DNA of 64,000 nucleotides from an uncultured Oscillospiraceae bacterium (GCA_958366985.1 CATXDC010000006.1:62001-126000); one strand, 5' to 3'; positions 17,932-27,537 are shown, counted from the first letter of the stretch. Numbers and translations: made by a program. Notes: generated from the sequence alone by a model not told the origin.

Positions 17932-19596
17932 TCATTCTGCCTCCACTGTTTGCGCCGCATTTTCCATATCTTCTTTTTCCGCACGAATTTTAAGTTCCTC
18001 AATAATCTTACGGTGCTTATCTATGGATAAATCATAGAAGAAATACGGTATTGCAGTCAAAACACCTGCAACTGCAGCTACTAAAAGAGTTATATTTATT
18101 ACTTCATTACGAATAGCAGCTTCATAAAGAATATCCCAATCTGTAGTAAAACCGATTTTTGTATAAAGGAAAGGAATAAGCATAGCCATAACCGTGCTGA
18201 AAGGAGTCAATATCATGCCGAATATAGTTGCAAAACCGTCAAGTCTTTCACCGGTCAGATATTGCTGATAATCCCAGACATCCGCACCCATTGCCGTTGC
18301 CGCAATTGATGAAGGCGTTGTCATAAGTATACTGATATAGGAAAATACAATAAACAAAATTATATTATCTGTTTTCAATGAATAATATTGTGCCGCCAAT
18401 GACAGCAAACCGATGAATTTAGAAAACAGAACCAAATTCCTTTTATCAAACTTTTTAATCAGAAAACTCGCCACCAACATTCCTGGAACATAGGCTGTAC
18501 CTATAATTCCTGAATAAACACCAAGCAGCCAATCCTGACGAACACTGTAAACAAAAAGAACATTTGCCAGTACAATTGAACCTGTGGTAATCGAATTACC
18601 AAGTCCGGAAAGATTCATTATCCAATGATATTTGTTTTTCATTACTGATTTTGCGCCATACCAAAAATCTATTTTGGGTTTATGACTTTTAGCAATAACA
18701 ACCTTTTCGCTGGTTCCGAAAAACAGTACTAAAGTCAAAAGTGAAAATACAATGAGCATGCCGGGAATTATTACACGGTATGTTCTTATGTTGTTCATAC
18801 CACCCGTTCCCGCAAAAATCGGAAGTAAAATATTCACAAGCGATGGAAGAGCACTGTAAATTATAGCTCCTATGGACATCATGCGAACACGTTCCTCGCT
18901 GTTCGGAGAAATTACGTTCTGCATATTTCCCAGCTGACCACAGAAACCTGAAAAAACTCCGGCTAATGTAAAAAGGAAATAGAGTACCCAAAGTCTCGTA
19001 TGATAAGGCATATTATTGAAGGGCAAATACACTATAAGCAGATATATTACAATAGTAGGCAATACTCCTACCAGAATCCAAGGTCTGTATTTACCGTATT
19101 TGGGTGCAAGCTTTTTATATACGAATATCCTGTAAAAAATATTAAATATGCTTATGCAGATTGCACTGCCAAGAATTTGAGGTAAAGCCGGCATAAATTT
19201 CTCAGTAAGAGTCTGCGGAACGAAAAACAATGCCAAACCAATAAAAAACATGGGAATAAAAATTATTTTAAAGTGCTTCATGCTTTTTTTCGGTAATTCA
19301 CCTAAATTATCCGTTATCATCATGTTGGCGATATTCCAAACATAGGATAAAGGCAATCCGATAAGACCGATTTTGTATATATCACTGAAGGAAATACCAT
19401 ATATCGCTCCCACAAGAAAACATGACGCTGTAAATGTTATATATGTAAGCACAGCCGCTGCGCTGTTGCTTCCAGAAGCTCCGAGGCAGAACCATAAAAA
19501 TTCTTTATTTGAAACATATTCACCGTCACGTGGTTTGTTCCAATAGGTTTTCAAGTCACTGATAAACTTCGTTGCCGTACTTTTTATGTTTTTCAT
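17932..19596 (-). CDS. GPH-family sugar symporter
   Basis: 554 residues with about twelve membrane segments. Family signatures are KYGKYRPWILVG in the central part and AMGADVWDYQQYLTGERLDG late in the protein, ending in a short charged tail (KHRKIIEELKIRAEKE). RBS AGGAGGG. It overlaps the LRR lipoprotein gene by 4 bases (ATGA) and is followed directly by the metallo-hydrolase, so these three are coupled. As the only transporter in the alpha-mannoside operon it probably imports mannosides or N-glycan-like oligosaccharides. Confidence 0.9.
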   Translation of the reverse strand: MKNIKSTATKFISDLKTYWNKPRDGEYVSNKEFLWFCLGASGSNSAAAVLTYITFTASCFLVGAIYGISFSDIYKIGLIGLPLSYVWNIANMMITDNLGELPKKSMKHFKIIFIPMFFIGLALFFVPQTLTEKFMPALPQILGSAICISIFNIFYRIFVYKKLAPKYGKYRPWILVGVLPTIVIYLLIVYLPFNNMPYHTRLWVLYFLFTLAGVFSGFCGQLGNMQNVISPNSEERVRMMSIGAIIYSALPSLVNILLPIFAGTGGMNNIRTYRVIIPGMLIVFSLLTLVLFFGTSEKVVIAKSHKPKIDFWYGAKSVMKNKYHWIMNLSGLGNSITTGSIVLANVLFVYSVRQDWLLGVYSGIIGTAYVPGMLVASFLIKKFDKRNLVLFSKFIGLLSLAAQYYSLKTDNIILFIVFSYISILMTTPSSIAATAMGADVWDYQQYLTGERLDGFATIFGMILTPFSTVMAMLIPFLYTKIGFTTDWDILYEAAIRNEVINITLLVAAVAGVLTAIPYFFYDLSIDKHRKIIEELKIRAEKEDMENAAQTVEAE

Positions 19597-20453
19597 TTAC
19601 TTTCCCTCCTCACATTCCACTCTACCGGTGTTTTTTCATTTATCAGACTTCCGCTTTTCTGCTTAACGGGAAGCCAATTTGAACTGAGATTCATGCCATT
19701 CTCATTTTCTCGTTCCATTTCAAATTTTTCTATTGTATTTGCTCCGAAAAATGCGTAATCCTCTATAGTTACAACAGATTTCGGAATATACATTTCGGTG
19801 AGCTTAGTACAGAAAGAAAAAGCATCTTCACCTATTCGAGTAACAGTATCAGGCAACTCAAAGTTCTCAAGATTTTCACATCTTGTAAAAGCACGCACAC
19901 CAATATCTTTTAAATTAGAAGGAAAAACGATTTTTCCCAAACCATTGCATTTATAGAAAGCATGATCCCCAATAAATTCGACTGTCTCCGGAACTGTATA
20001 ACTTCCCAATGATGAAAACGCACCGGTTTTGTCATATGCAACACCGTGTGAACTGTTGGGATAAGCAAGCAAAGTTTTCATATCTTTTGTAAATAAAACA
20101 CCGTCAACGGAACAAAAATAAGGATTTTCTTTGTCAACATTAATCGCTTTAAGCTTTCCGCAATTGGCAAGTGCCCACGTATCTATTTTTTCAACATTTT
20201 TTCCTATATTAATTTCCTCAAGATATTCCGCATTGGCAATGGAAAACTTCATAAGTTCCGTAACCGGTTCACCATCTATTTCGTCTTTTACAGTAAATGT
20301 TTTATCTACACTTGTACCTTCAAATCTTTCCAAAGCGTAGCCGTTTTCAACTTTTACATAATTTTCCGATTTCTTTTCTCCGCCCTGTCCGCAGGATGCA
20401 AAGATTACTACCATCAATATACATAATGCAAGGGCTGAACATTTTTTAATCAT
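19593..20453 (-). CDS. BspA-type leucine-rich repeat lipoprotein
   Basis: 286 residues from the ATG at 20453; GGGGG lies eight bases upstream, whereas the ATG at 20468 has no ribosome site. The signal peptide ends in the lipobox VIFASC, followed by a polar linker. The body is LRR_5/BspA-type repeats (YLEEINIGKNVEKIDTWALA, NLENFELPDTVTRIGEDAF, LTEMYIPKSVVTIEDYAFFG), with the typical VDGVLFTKDMKTLLAYP insert. These repeats are binding scaffolds. It overlaps the transporter start by 4 bases. A paralogue at 60479-61297 shares the architecture and also accompanies a GPH transporter. Ligand unknown; glycan capture is a reasonable guess. Confidence 0.88.
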   Translation of the reverse strand: MIKKCSALALCILMVVIFASCGQGGEKKSENYVKVENGYALERFEGTSVDKTFTVKDEIDGEPVTELMKFSIANAEYLEEINIGKNVEKIDTWALANCGKLKAINVDKENPYFCSVDGVLFTKDMKTLLAYPNSSHGVAYDKTGAFSSLGSYTVPETVEFIGDHAFYKCNGLGKIVFPSNLKDIGVRAFTRCENLENFELPDTVTRIGEDAFSFCTKLTEMYIPKSVVTIEDYAFFGANTIEKFEMERENENGMNLSSNWLPVKQKSGSLINEKTPVEWNVRRESK

Positions 20454-21333
20454 ATGCTTTTCCCCCATTCAACTTTTTATTGCATGCTATGAAAGTTACC
20501 AAATCCTCAAACTTGCGTGTTCCGTGACGATACATATGTCCACCATGATCTGTGACAATCATGAACATCCAATCATCGTCCGGAAAATTCTTTTTTGCAG
20601 TCTCTATAAGGAAATACGCATATCTGTCGCTATCCACTACGGCCTTTACATAAGCATGATTTTTATTCCTGAAAATATATCTGTGGCCGTTGTTATCTGG
20701 ATTTTCAAAAATACCAAATATAACGTCATCTCCGTTTAATATGGATTTTTCAATATTTCGGTAAGTTTCACTATCACTTTTACTTTGATAAAATCTGTAA
20801 TTCGCCATATCCATTTCTTTTTCTTTAGCAAACAAACAATCAAAAAAAGCATCCCATGCAGCATTGAATGAAACCTTTTTTCCCGCTCTTGCACAATTAA
20901 GTAAAAATGTATCAGAATGATATTCATATCCGTCGTTATTGGTTATTACACCGTTTTCAATTCCCCATTTTCCTGAAAGGATTGTAGCAAAGCCCGGTAT
21001 GGTGCTGCTCTCCTGCCATGTTTTTTTATCACTGAGTTCTCCTCCGGCATAAGAAAAATATAAACCGCCTTCACTTTTTAAAGTGCTTATCCCGCTGCCA
21101 GGAACATCTTCTGAATGGGGATATTTATCCTTATTTGCACTTGCAACGATATTCAAAAGAGCATCCGAGCGAACTGCGTCAAAAGCTATAAGCAGCACTT
21201 TTTTTCTTTCACCTGACATCGCATGCTTTTCACAAATTTTCGCTATATCAGTTTGTGGCAAGGCGTCAGAAAATTTATTATCAAAAATTTCACACTTTTC
21301 TATCTTGTTGATATAATTTGACGTTTTCTTCAT
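20446..21333 (-). CDS. alkaline phosphatase superfamily hydrolase
   Basis: 295 residues from the ATG at 21333, which has AAGGAG eight bases upstream; the longer frame adds 38 residues without support. Superfamily motifs: LIAFDAVRSDAL (metal Asp), STIPGFATILSGKWG (nucleophile Ser/Thr region), NPDNNGHRY (metal site) and IVTDHGGHMYRHGTRKFED (metal Asp/His pair). The sulfatase CxPxR motif is missing, so a phosphatase or phosphodiesterase is more likely than a sulfatase. No signal peptide, hence probably cytosolic. It overlaps the LRR lipoprotein gene by 8 bases. In this operon it might remove a phosphate-linked substituent from an imported mannoside. Confidence 0.8.
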   Translation of the reverse strand: MKKTSNYINKIEKCEIFDNKFSDALPQTDIAKICEKHAMSGERKKVLLIAFDAVRSDALLNIVASANKDKYPHSEDVPGSGISTLKSEGGLYFSYAGGELSDKKTWQESSTIPGFATILSGKWGIENGVITNNDGYEYHSDTFLLNCARAGKKVSFNAAWDAFFDCLFAKEKEMDMANYRFYQSKSDSETYRNIEKSILNGDDVIFGIFENPDNNGHRYIFRNKNHAYVKAVVDSDRYAYFLIETAKKNFPDDDWMFMIVTDHGGHMYRHGTRKFEDLVTFIACNKKLNGGKAYD

Positions 21334-21507
21334 AAATATATCTCCTTGGAGTTTGATAAAATATTTACCCAGAGTAACAGCAAACAGTGTATTCAGTTTC
21401 TTTACTATATTGATTAAATATCCTGTGATTTTTTTAATAAAAGGCATACCTTTTTATGTTGCAAGTATAGCTGTATTTACCGAATACACAGACACCATTT
21501 CATCTCT

Positions 21508-24024
21508 CTATTTATTGTCAGCATTCTTTTCGCTAAGATTTAATAACACCGTCTCTTTAGGAGCTAATTGAAGCACATCCGAATTTAATGTTTTATTGGG
21601 ACTTAATATTGCTGTTTCGGTGTCAATGTGCAAAGAAACATCTTCCTCGGACGCATTAAAAATCCTTACAATTGGCTTTCCGTCATCGGTATCAAAATGC
21701 GACACAATTACTCTTTTGTCATTTATTTTAAAAGGTACAGAGATTTTATCTGTTTTACCCTCCACAACAAGAAGCCTTTGCATTTGCTCCATGGCAAACT
21801 TTTGCGTCTGCTCTTCGCTGTACGTTCCGTGAGGCATAAAAACATATCTGAATACGCTTGTACCCTCCTGATCGGCTTTATAATTGGTCATCCAGTAGTT
21901 GTTCATCACATAGGAGTGAACAGTACCATCATAAACACATTCCTTAAGCCATCCGCACAGATATGGATTACCAGTTCGGATAGGATCATGGACAAGCTTT
22001 CCTACTTTTATTAAAGGTGCATCCAAAAGAGCACAGCTTATTCCGCAGTTTTCATCGGAAACATCAAACCAGCGTGTAGCCGTAATGAAATTTTTATTTG
22101 AACCTTTAAGCTGGTCTTTATTCAGTTCTGCCGATCCATAAATCGTGTCATATTTGACACGTGCATTAGGAAGATTAAAGGGAAAACTGAAATGCAGACC
22201 TTCCTTTTTCCGCTCAGCGTCTCTTTCCAGTATATTGGTAATATAAATACAGTCATCGTCGCTGTACAGAGTAATTTCCGTTATAATGGATCTCGTTTTA
22301 TATCCCTGGCGTTTTATTCTAACTCTTGTTAAAACATCGCCCTTATCAATTACCGAAATTTCAGGCACTGATTTATCAATAATCTTTTTTGTGCCCCACT
22401 TTCCCTTTGCAAAAATATAATTATTGAACTCAAAGGCTTTGCTTTTATCCACAAACTCCTTGCCTTTATAATTAATGCTCGAAATGCAGCCTGTCTTTTC
22501 ATTTATTTTAAGGTCTATAATCCCGTTGCTAATAGTAAATCCCCTGCTGTTCTTTACATGATTTTGCTCGATACTGTCGGAATACGCAAGGCGATATATA
22601 CGTGAAGTATGGGTCGCAATATCCTTTACCCTGAACGCAAGTTTTCCGTCCGAAAGTTTTTGTGCTGGAACGGCGTTACCTTGTTCATCAAGGACAAAGT
22701 TATAATCAGTCTTTATTTCTATTGTCTGGCTTACAGTCCAGCTGTTTGTGTTGTGAACGGTTATGTATTCATTTTCACATTTAGGAGCATTATTTTCGAT
22801 TATATCCGTTAAGGCTTCAGGATACAAAAGCTTTCCGCCCGCAGTATCTTCAATAAGCTTTACACAGTCGTTTAGTGCAGCATATGCATGCTGCGCTTTC
22901 CAGTTCCACTGGCTCACTGCAAACTCATGGTCAGGTTTTGAAATAGAATTATAAGCTCCCCATGTGTGCTCGTTGAAAAGCAGAATCTCTTTCAGCGCTC
23001 TGTCACTTATTTTTTCATTAAGGGGTTTTGAAAGCAGATATGACAAATTAGAGGCCTGCGTAAACATTTCTCCTGCCTGTCTTGCAACTGCGGTTTCACG
23101 GGCAGACGATGCCGCACCGTCCTCCCAGTATGGGGTAATATCACCCTGATAGCAGGGCAGATTTTCCCCATAGCTTTCTTCAAAATCTCTCATTGCCTGT
23201 GAAGTTGTGGAAATAAAAAGCTTCATGCTGCTGTACTTTTTATTCCACGCCTTAACTATATCGGATAATTTTTCATCAGGAGGACCGTTATCGGCACCGA
23301 TATTGTATCTGATAATTATAGTGTCATAGGGATAATTTTCTTTTTCAAGCTCATAGAGATACTGCGAAATTCTATCGGGATTAAGTTTTCTTGAAAGGTC
23401 CTTATTTTTACCCATTGGGCCTGTATGAAACCAGGAATATCCTTTTCCGTGAACATAGACAAGTGTTTTTTCTTTTCCGCAGGGAGACACCCAGTAAAAG
23501 GGTTCATCGGCCCAAGCCTTTTTGATATAGCCTATTCTGTCACCGTTGTTTGTACCGCAGGAGAGATACTTGATACCGTTTTCGCTGAGTAAAGTGGTAA
23601 GTCCCCAGTTCCACCCCGGGACATCGGTAATCATTGCGGAATCAATTTTGATATCCAAGATTTTTTCAATTTTCCTTTTGATTTTAAAGCTCTTATCAAG
23701 CTCTTCGGGTCTGCAAAGTCCCGTAAGGAAATTTGCATAAAGTCCGTCAAGACCTATTCGTCCCGATTTTACCAATTGTGAAAAATCACTGACTGCCTCT
23801 TCATCGGCATTGTCGAGCCAGTATTCGACAGCCCACAGGATTTCAGGATTCCATTTAAACTGACTTTCAGGAGAATATTTATCGGTATTTTTTATCAGCT
23901 CCATTGCCTTACGGAGATTTTCGAGCTGGAGTTTCAACACCTCATCCTGAGTATGTGTATAGCCTATATCAAGGTGCGTATGATGCACCAAATGTATTTT
24001 CCATTGCTTTTTAAGTTTTTTCAT
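21508..24024 (-). CDS. GH38-like glycosidase (alpha-mannosidase type)
   Basis: 838 residues, no signal peptide. The GH38 constellation is present: HHTHLDIGYTHTQ (zinc ligands His17 and Asp19), AMITDVPGWNWG (candidate nucleophile Asp134) and LLFNEHTWGAYNS (His353). A helical bundle and long beta-sandwich half follow, as in alpha-mannosidases. It resembles the DUF5054-type protein at 12262 around these sites (TDVPG and EHTWG shared) more than the classical GH38 next door. Gap to the next gene downstream is 174 bases with no terminator, so I place it in the same operon. The exact linkage cut is unknown. Confidence 0.83.
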   Translation of the reverse strand: MKKLKKQWKIHLVHHTHLDIGYTHTQDEVLKLQLENLRKAMELIKNTDKYSPESQFKWNPEILWAVEYWLDNADEEAVSDFSQLVKSGRIGLDGLYANFLTGLCRPEELDKSFKIKRKIEKILDIKIDSAMITDVPGWNWGLTTLLSENGIKYLSCGTNNGDRIGYIKKAWADEPFYWVSPCGKEKTLVYVHGKGYSWFHTGPMGKNKDLSRKLNPDRISQYLYELEKENYPYDTIIIRYNIGADNGPPDEKLSDIVKAWNKKYSSMKLFISTTSQAMRDFEESYGENLPCYQGDITPYWEDGAASSARETAVARQAGEMFTQASNLSYLLSKPLNEKISDRALKEILLFNEHTWGAYNSISKPDHEFAVSQWNWKAQHAYAALNDCVKLIEDTAGGKLLYPEALTDIIENNAPKCENEYITVHNTNSWTVSQTIEIKTDYNFVLDEQGNAVPAQKLSDGKLAFRVKDIATHTSRIYRLAYSDSIEQNHVKNSRGFTISNGIIDLKINEKTGCISSINYKGKEFVDKSKAFEFNNYIFAKGKWGTKKIIDKSVPEISVIDKGDVLTRVRIKRQGYKTRSIITEITLYSDDDCIYITNILERDAERKKEGLHFSFPFNLPNARVKYDTIYGSAELNKDQLKGSNKNFITATRWFDVSDENCGISCALLDAPLIKVGKLVHDPIRTGNPYLCGWLKECVYDGTVHSYVMNNYWMTNYKADQEGTSVFRYVFMPHGTYSEEQTQKFAMEQMQRLLVVEGKTDKISVPFKINDKRVIVSHFDTDDGKPIVRIFNASEEDVSLHIDTETAILSPNKTLNSDVLQLAPKETVLLNLSEKNADNK

Positions 24025-24050
24025 AAAAGTATCCCTTTGCTTAGATATAA

Positions 24051-27000
24051 TTATTTCAATAATTCACGGATTGCGGAGAAGATATCAATACTGCGGATTG
24101 TTCCGTAGATATCTCCAAGCTGAAGCTTTGTATTGACCTGAGGAGGACTTAAAACAACGACCTTATTTCTGTCTACAAATTTATCCAGTATTCTCTCGAA
24201 AAGAGCGGGAGAAGCCATTTTTAAATCATGCTTTGAAATTTCATAATCGAATTCACGCTTTTCGAGACTATCATAAAGCTCGTTTGCAGATACAAAAGCT
24301 TTATCCTCGGTTACTGCTGTAACGGCAAAAATACAGATATCTTCGTCATTGGGCAGAATGAGCTCACTGCCCATTACAGGCAGTTCATATCTGAAAACAT
24401 GAAGCTGCTTTGCAGGGACATCTTCCCCATTCAAATGAGCGTGAGTGGAGTTCCAGGCAAGTACATCCTTTTTGATATACCCTGTTTCCTTTAAACCAAC
24501 GAGATCCCATGCGCCTACTGCCTGCTGATAATCGCTTATTTTTATTTTTGTTTTATTCTCCCCAAATGAGAATTCACTTTCTTTGTCGTTATTAAGGGAA
24601 CATGCAAGAATGTATACCTTCTTGCAGTTTTCAGGAAGTGAAATGACCTGTTTGCGGCAAATAAGCACATTGTCTTTACCTTTGCCAATATCAAAACCTA
24701 TTCCGCCGCAGGTAACTGTTTGAGGCATTATTTCTCTCGGTATGGTAAGGTGATTGTTTCCCGCTCCGCTGTGGTTCTCCGAAATAAGAGAAAAGTTAAA
24801 TGGCAGTGGGAAACGCTTTTCACGGCTTGTCTTTTCCTCTTTTTTGCCTTTTAATTTTACAGCAAAGGTTTTCGGTGCAAATGCATCTATATTGAAAATA
24901 AGTTTTCCGTCCTTTACCGTAGCTTCGGCAATGTGCTTTTCGTTTGCCAAAGTTTCAAAGGCGGATTCTATACCGTCGCCCATTTCGAAGACAACGCTCT
25001 TTTTCGCTGCACCCTCGCCCTCATTAAAGCGTACGATTATTTCGTCGGAGTTCTGTGCTTTCTTTATGGCTCTGACAATAACAGAATTATCACTGACTCT
25101 TGCAAAGGAATATCCGTCCTTAACCTTACCGCTGTGAGGATTTGAAACAAAACAGTTCATAGGCTGATTAAAGCACTGTGCGGCGGTCTGAGTGTCGCTG
25201 CCGACTTTTCCGCTGTGGCAGAAAACACCGAATGAAAAACGGTTGATACCTAAATCCATAAGGTGCTGTGATGTCTCCCAGCGATAAGCATATGCAGGAG
25301 TATGAACGACAGTAAGGCGCAGTGTATTATCATTTGGCTTATCCCAACCGGTTCTTGAATCGCTGAATACGGACACACCGTATTTTTCACTTGTATCGGT
25401 AATATCTGCCCAAATCTGAGCCGGTACTTCATATTGCTTTTCGGTGTTGTTTCCTCTTTTGATGTATCCGAGTCCCAAGTCATAAGAAGCAATACTGTTT
25501 GTGGGTTTAAGGGGGAACTGGACTTTCAAAAGTGAAGCAGTGGAGCGCCAGTCCACTTCATTAAATACCTTAAGGGTTTCGCTTTCACAATCCAGAGAAA
25601 GATACTGGACAAAGCGGCTCTTTCCAGCCGTTCTTGTAACTTTAATAACCCCTTTGACAGGTGAATTTTCCGCAATTTCAAATTGAGGATTGCGGGCATA
25701 TTCTCTGGGAGCTCTCATCAGCTCTTTATATGTAAGCTCCCATGCCGGCCACGGTTTGCTTCCCTTATAATCGAACACGGAAAGCGCTATTTTTCCTGAA
25801 AGGACATTGACGCCAAGCTTTTTGCTGAATATCTCGCAGATATCGCCGTTTTCATCCAGCACCACTTTGAGGTGTTTGTTTTCCAGTGTTCTCTCAGCCA
25901 CCGAAAGACCTGTTGAAGCGGTGCAGGGAACGTCTGATTCCTGCACATCATATACACATACACCAAAGGGCGGAACCTTTGCCAAAAAGCTGACTTTACC
26001 AGCTCCTGCATGTGACGGAACTTCATTGCCCTTTGAATCAAGAACCTTTGCATGACCACTGATATTTACATCGGCTGTCACTGCCTCACAGCGTTCATAC
26101 TGAGTGGGATTATTAACCACAACAGCTGTTCCCTTTACAAAGGACATATCAAGCTCTTCAGAAATTGCTTCATTTGCCGCTCTGTACTCTTCTGCAAACT
26201 GATTCTGTGAAAGAATATAATCATTCCAGTTTCGCTTATAGCATTTCTGGAAAGAGGTTCCTGTAATATCATCGTGGAAATGATGGGCAATAACTCTCTT
26301 CCATGCTGTATCCATTACATCCTGCGGATATTTATATCCGCACAGATAATTTGCTGCAACAAGACTTCTTTCGGCAGCATCCGCAAGCCTTTCACAGTTT
26401 TTATTCCACCTTGAGCCGACTGCTCTCGAAGTATAGCTTCCCGCTCCGTGGTTTGTCATCAAAAGCTCATTATTCCATGTAGGAAGTTTGTTTTTCTGTT
26501 CTTCGGTAAGTTCTTTATCCATATATTCAAACAATTCTACGGATGTGGAGGAAAGAACGTCGGTGTCTTTCTGAGGATTTTTCATCATTTCTCCGAGCAC
26601 CTTTTTGACACTCTTTGCAGAGGGTGCACCGCCCCTGTCTCCGTTTCCGTAAAAAGCCGCAGTTATGGGTAAATCATATTTTTCAATATTTTCTTTGAGT
26701 TTAGGAGCAATTGTTCTGTTTTTTCTAACAGAGTAAAGGTTTCTCGAATAGGGGCCGGGATTAATATTTGCATATACAAATCTTCCGTCAACGCCGTACC
26801 ATTTTCCAAGATCAAATGGGATTCCATATGCACTGCCCCAAGCAAGTTTACCCGTTGAAAAGCCTTTGAGTCCTGCATGAGCCATAATGGACGGCAAAGC
26901 ATAGCCGAAACCGAAGCAGTCGGGAAGATAAATATCATTTGACGGCTTTCCGAACTTCTTTTCAAAATAGTCATTGCCGTACAAAATATTTCTGAAAAGA

Positions 27001-27299
27001 GCCTCTGGGGACGGCTGGTTAACATCGCCGTTTTCATATGCGCTGCCAAGAGGAGTCCATTTCCCCTGCTTAACATATTCGCAGAGCTTTTTGAAGTCTT
27101 CCGGATAATATTCCTCGGTCATTTCATATCTGTACGAACCCTCAAAACCGAAACGGTAATCGGGGAATTTTTCAAAGAGACTGAAATTATCTTTAAGAGT
27201 TGAAGGCAAAAACTGACTGATAGTTGTCTCCAAATCCCACAGCCATGTTGTATCAAGATGAGCTCCTGCCAATGTAAAAATTTTCTTTTTATTGCTCAT
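24051..27299 (-). CDS. GH38 alpha-mannosidase
   Basis: 1082 residues, no signal peptide. Classical GH38: GAHLDTTWLWD (zinc His14 and Asp16), DIYLPDCFGFGYALPSI (nucleophile Asp127) and IAHHFHDDITGTS (active-site His). The whole-length pattern is alpha/beta N-terminal barrel, helical bundle and large beta C-terminus. First gene of the ten-gene alpha-mannoside run. A terminator at 27383-27419 separates it from the GntR unit, so its promoter should lie in 27300-27382. I find no convincing -35/-10 pair there, which suggests activation or read-through. The next gene starts 26 bases on. Confidence 0.92.
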   Translation of the reverse strand: MSNKKKIFTLAGAHLDTTWLWDLETTISQFLPSTLKDNFSLFEKFPDYRFGFEGSYRYEMTEEYYPEDFKKLCEYVKQGKWTPLGSAYENGDVNQPSPEALFRNILYGNDYFEKKFGKPSNDIYLPDCFGFGYALPSIMAHAGLKGFSTGKLAWGSAYGIPFDLGKWYGVDGRFVYANINPGPYSRNLYSVRKNRTIAPKLKENIEKYDLPITAAFYGNGDRGGAPSAKSVKKVLGEMMKNPQKDTDVLSSTSVELFEYMDKELTEEQKNKLPTWNNELLMTNHGAGSYTSRAVGSRWNKNCERLADAAERSLVAANYLCGYKYPQDVMDTAWKRVIAHHFHDDITGTSFQKCYKRNWNDYILSQNQFAEEYRAANEAISEELDMSFVKGTAVVVNNPTQYERCEAVTADVNISGHAKVLDSKGNEVPSHAGAGKVSFLAKVPPFGVCVYDVQESDVPCTASTGLSVAERTLENKHLKVVLDENGDICEIFSKKLGVNVLSGKIALSVFDYKGSKPWPAWELTYKELMRAPREYARNPQFEIAENSPVKGVIKVTRTAGKSRFVQYLSLDCESETLKVFNEVDWRSTASLLKVQFPLKPTNSIASYDLGLGYIKRGNNTEKQYEVPAQIWADITDTSEKYGVSVFSDSRTGWDKPNDNTLRLTVVHTPAYAYRWETSQHLMDLGINRFSFGVFCHSGKVGSDTQTAAQCFNQPMNCFVSNPHSGKVKDGYSFARVSDNSVIVRAIKKAQNSDEIIVRFNEGEGAAKKSVVFEMGDGIESAFETLANEKHIAEATVKDGKLIFNIDAFAPKTFAVKLKGKKEEKTSREKRFPLPFNFSLISENHSGAGNNHLTIPREIMPQTVTCGGIGFDIGKGKDNVLICRKQVISLPENCKKVYILACSLNNDKESEFSFGENKTKIKISDYQQAVGAWDLVGLKETGYIKKDVLAWNSTHAHLNGEDVPAKQLHVFRYELPVMGSELILPNDEDICIFAVTAVTEDKAFVSANELYDSLEKREFDYEISKHDLKMASPALFERILDKFVDRNKVVVLSPPQVNTKLQLGDIYGTIRSIDIFSAIRELLK

Positions 27300-27382
27300 A
27301 AGTTTAACCAGCCTTTTCCTTAATTTAAATAATTCTGATTATGAGAAATTTTTTATGCTGTTTTATTTGCCTTATAAAGTGC

Positions 27383-27419
27383 AAAAAACACGGGCTTATC
27401 CATAAGTTTCAGCCGTGCT
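27383..27419 (-). terminator. rho-independent terminator after the small membrane protein gene
   Basis: On the minus strand CACGGCT pairs with AGCCCGTG (one bulge), and the hairpin is followed directly by TTTTTTG. It closes the GntR-transporter-membrane protein unit and lies about 84 bases before the GH38 start. Confidence 0.7.
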
Positions 27420-27426
27420 GCAATGA

Positions 27427-27455
27427 TTGACAGCTTATAATTTTTTGTATATTAA
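27427..27455 (+). promoter_or_regulatory. candidate plus-strand promoter in an intergenic gap
   Basis: TTGACA (27427-27432), a 17-base spacer and TATTAA (27450-27455) face a strong hairpin, not a gene. The match could be chance in AT-rich DNA. See the separate finding on a possible small RNA. Confidence 0.3.
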
Positions 27456-27467
27456 TCAGATATCTAT

Positions 27468-27507
27468 GGGCACAGCGGAACATTTATCAGAAAATTTCGC
27501 TGTGCCC
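27468..27507. repeat. strong inverted repeat (hairpin) in the 27300-27537 gap
   Basis: GGGCACAGCG at 27468-27477 and CGCTGTGCCC at 27498-27507 pair perfectly, and three more pairs (one G-T) extend the stem inward. Neither side has a clean T-run (plus: AATCCCTTTTAAATTTT). It may act as a processing or stability element at the 3' end of the 27538 gene. Confidence 0.6.
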
Positions 27508-27537
27508 AATCCCTTTTAAATTTTCCCTTTGGGGTTC

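Noticed and set aside
20446..21333. Sulfatase
   Set aside because: No CxPxR/SxPxR modification motif; the nucleophile region fits phosphatases and phosphodiesterases instead.
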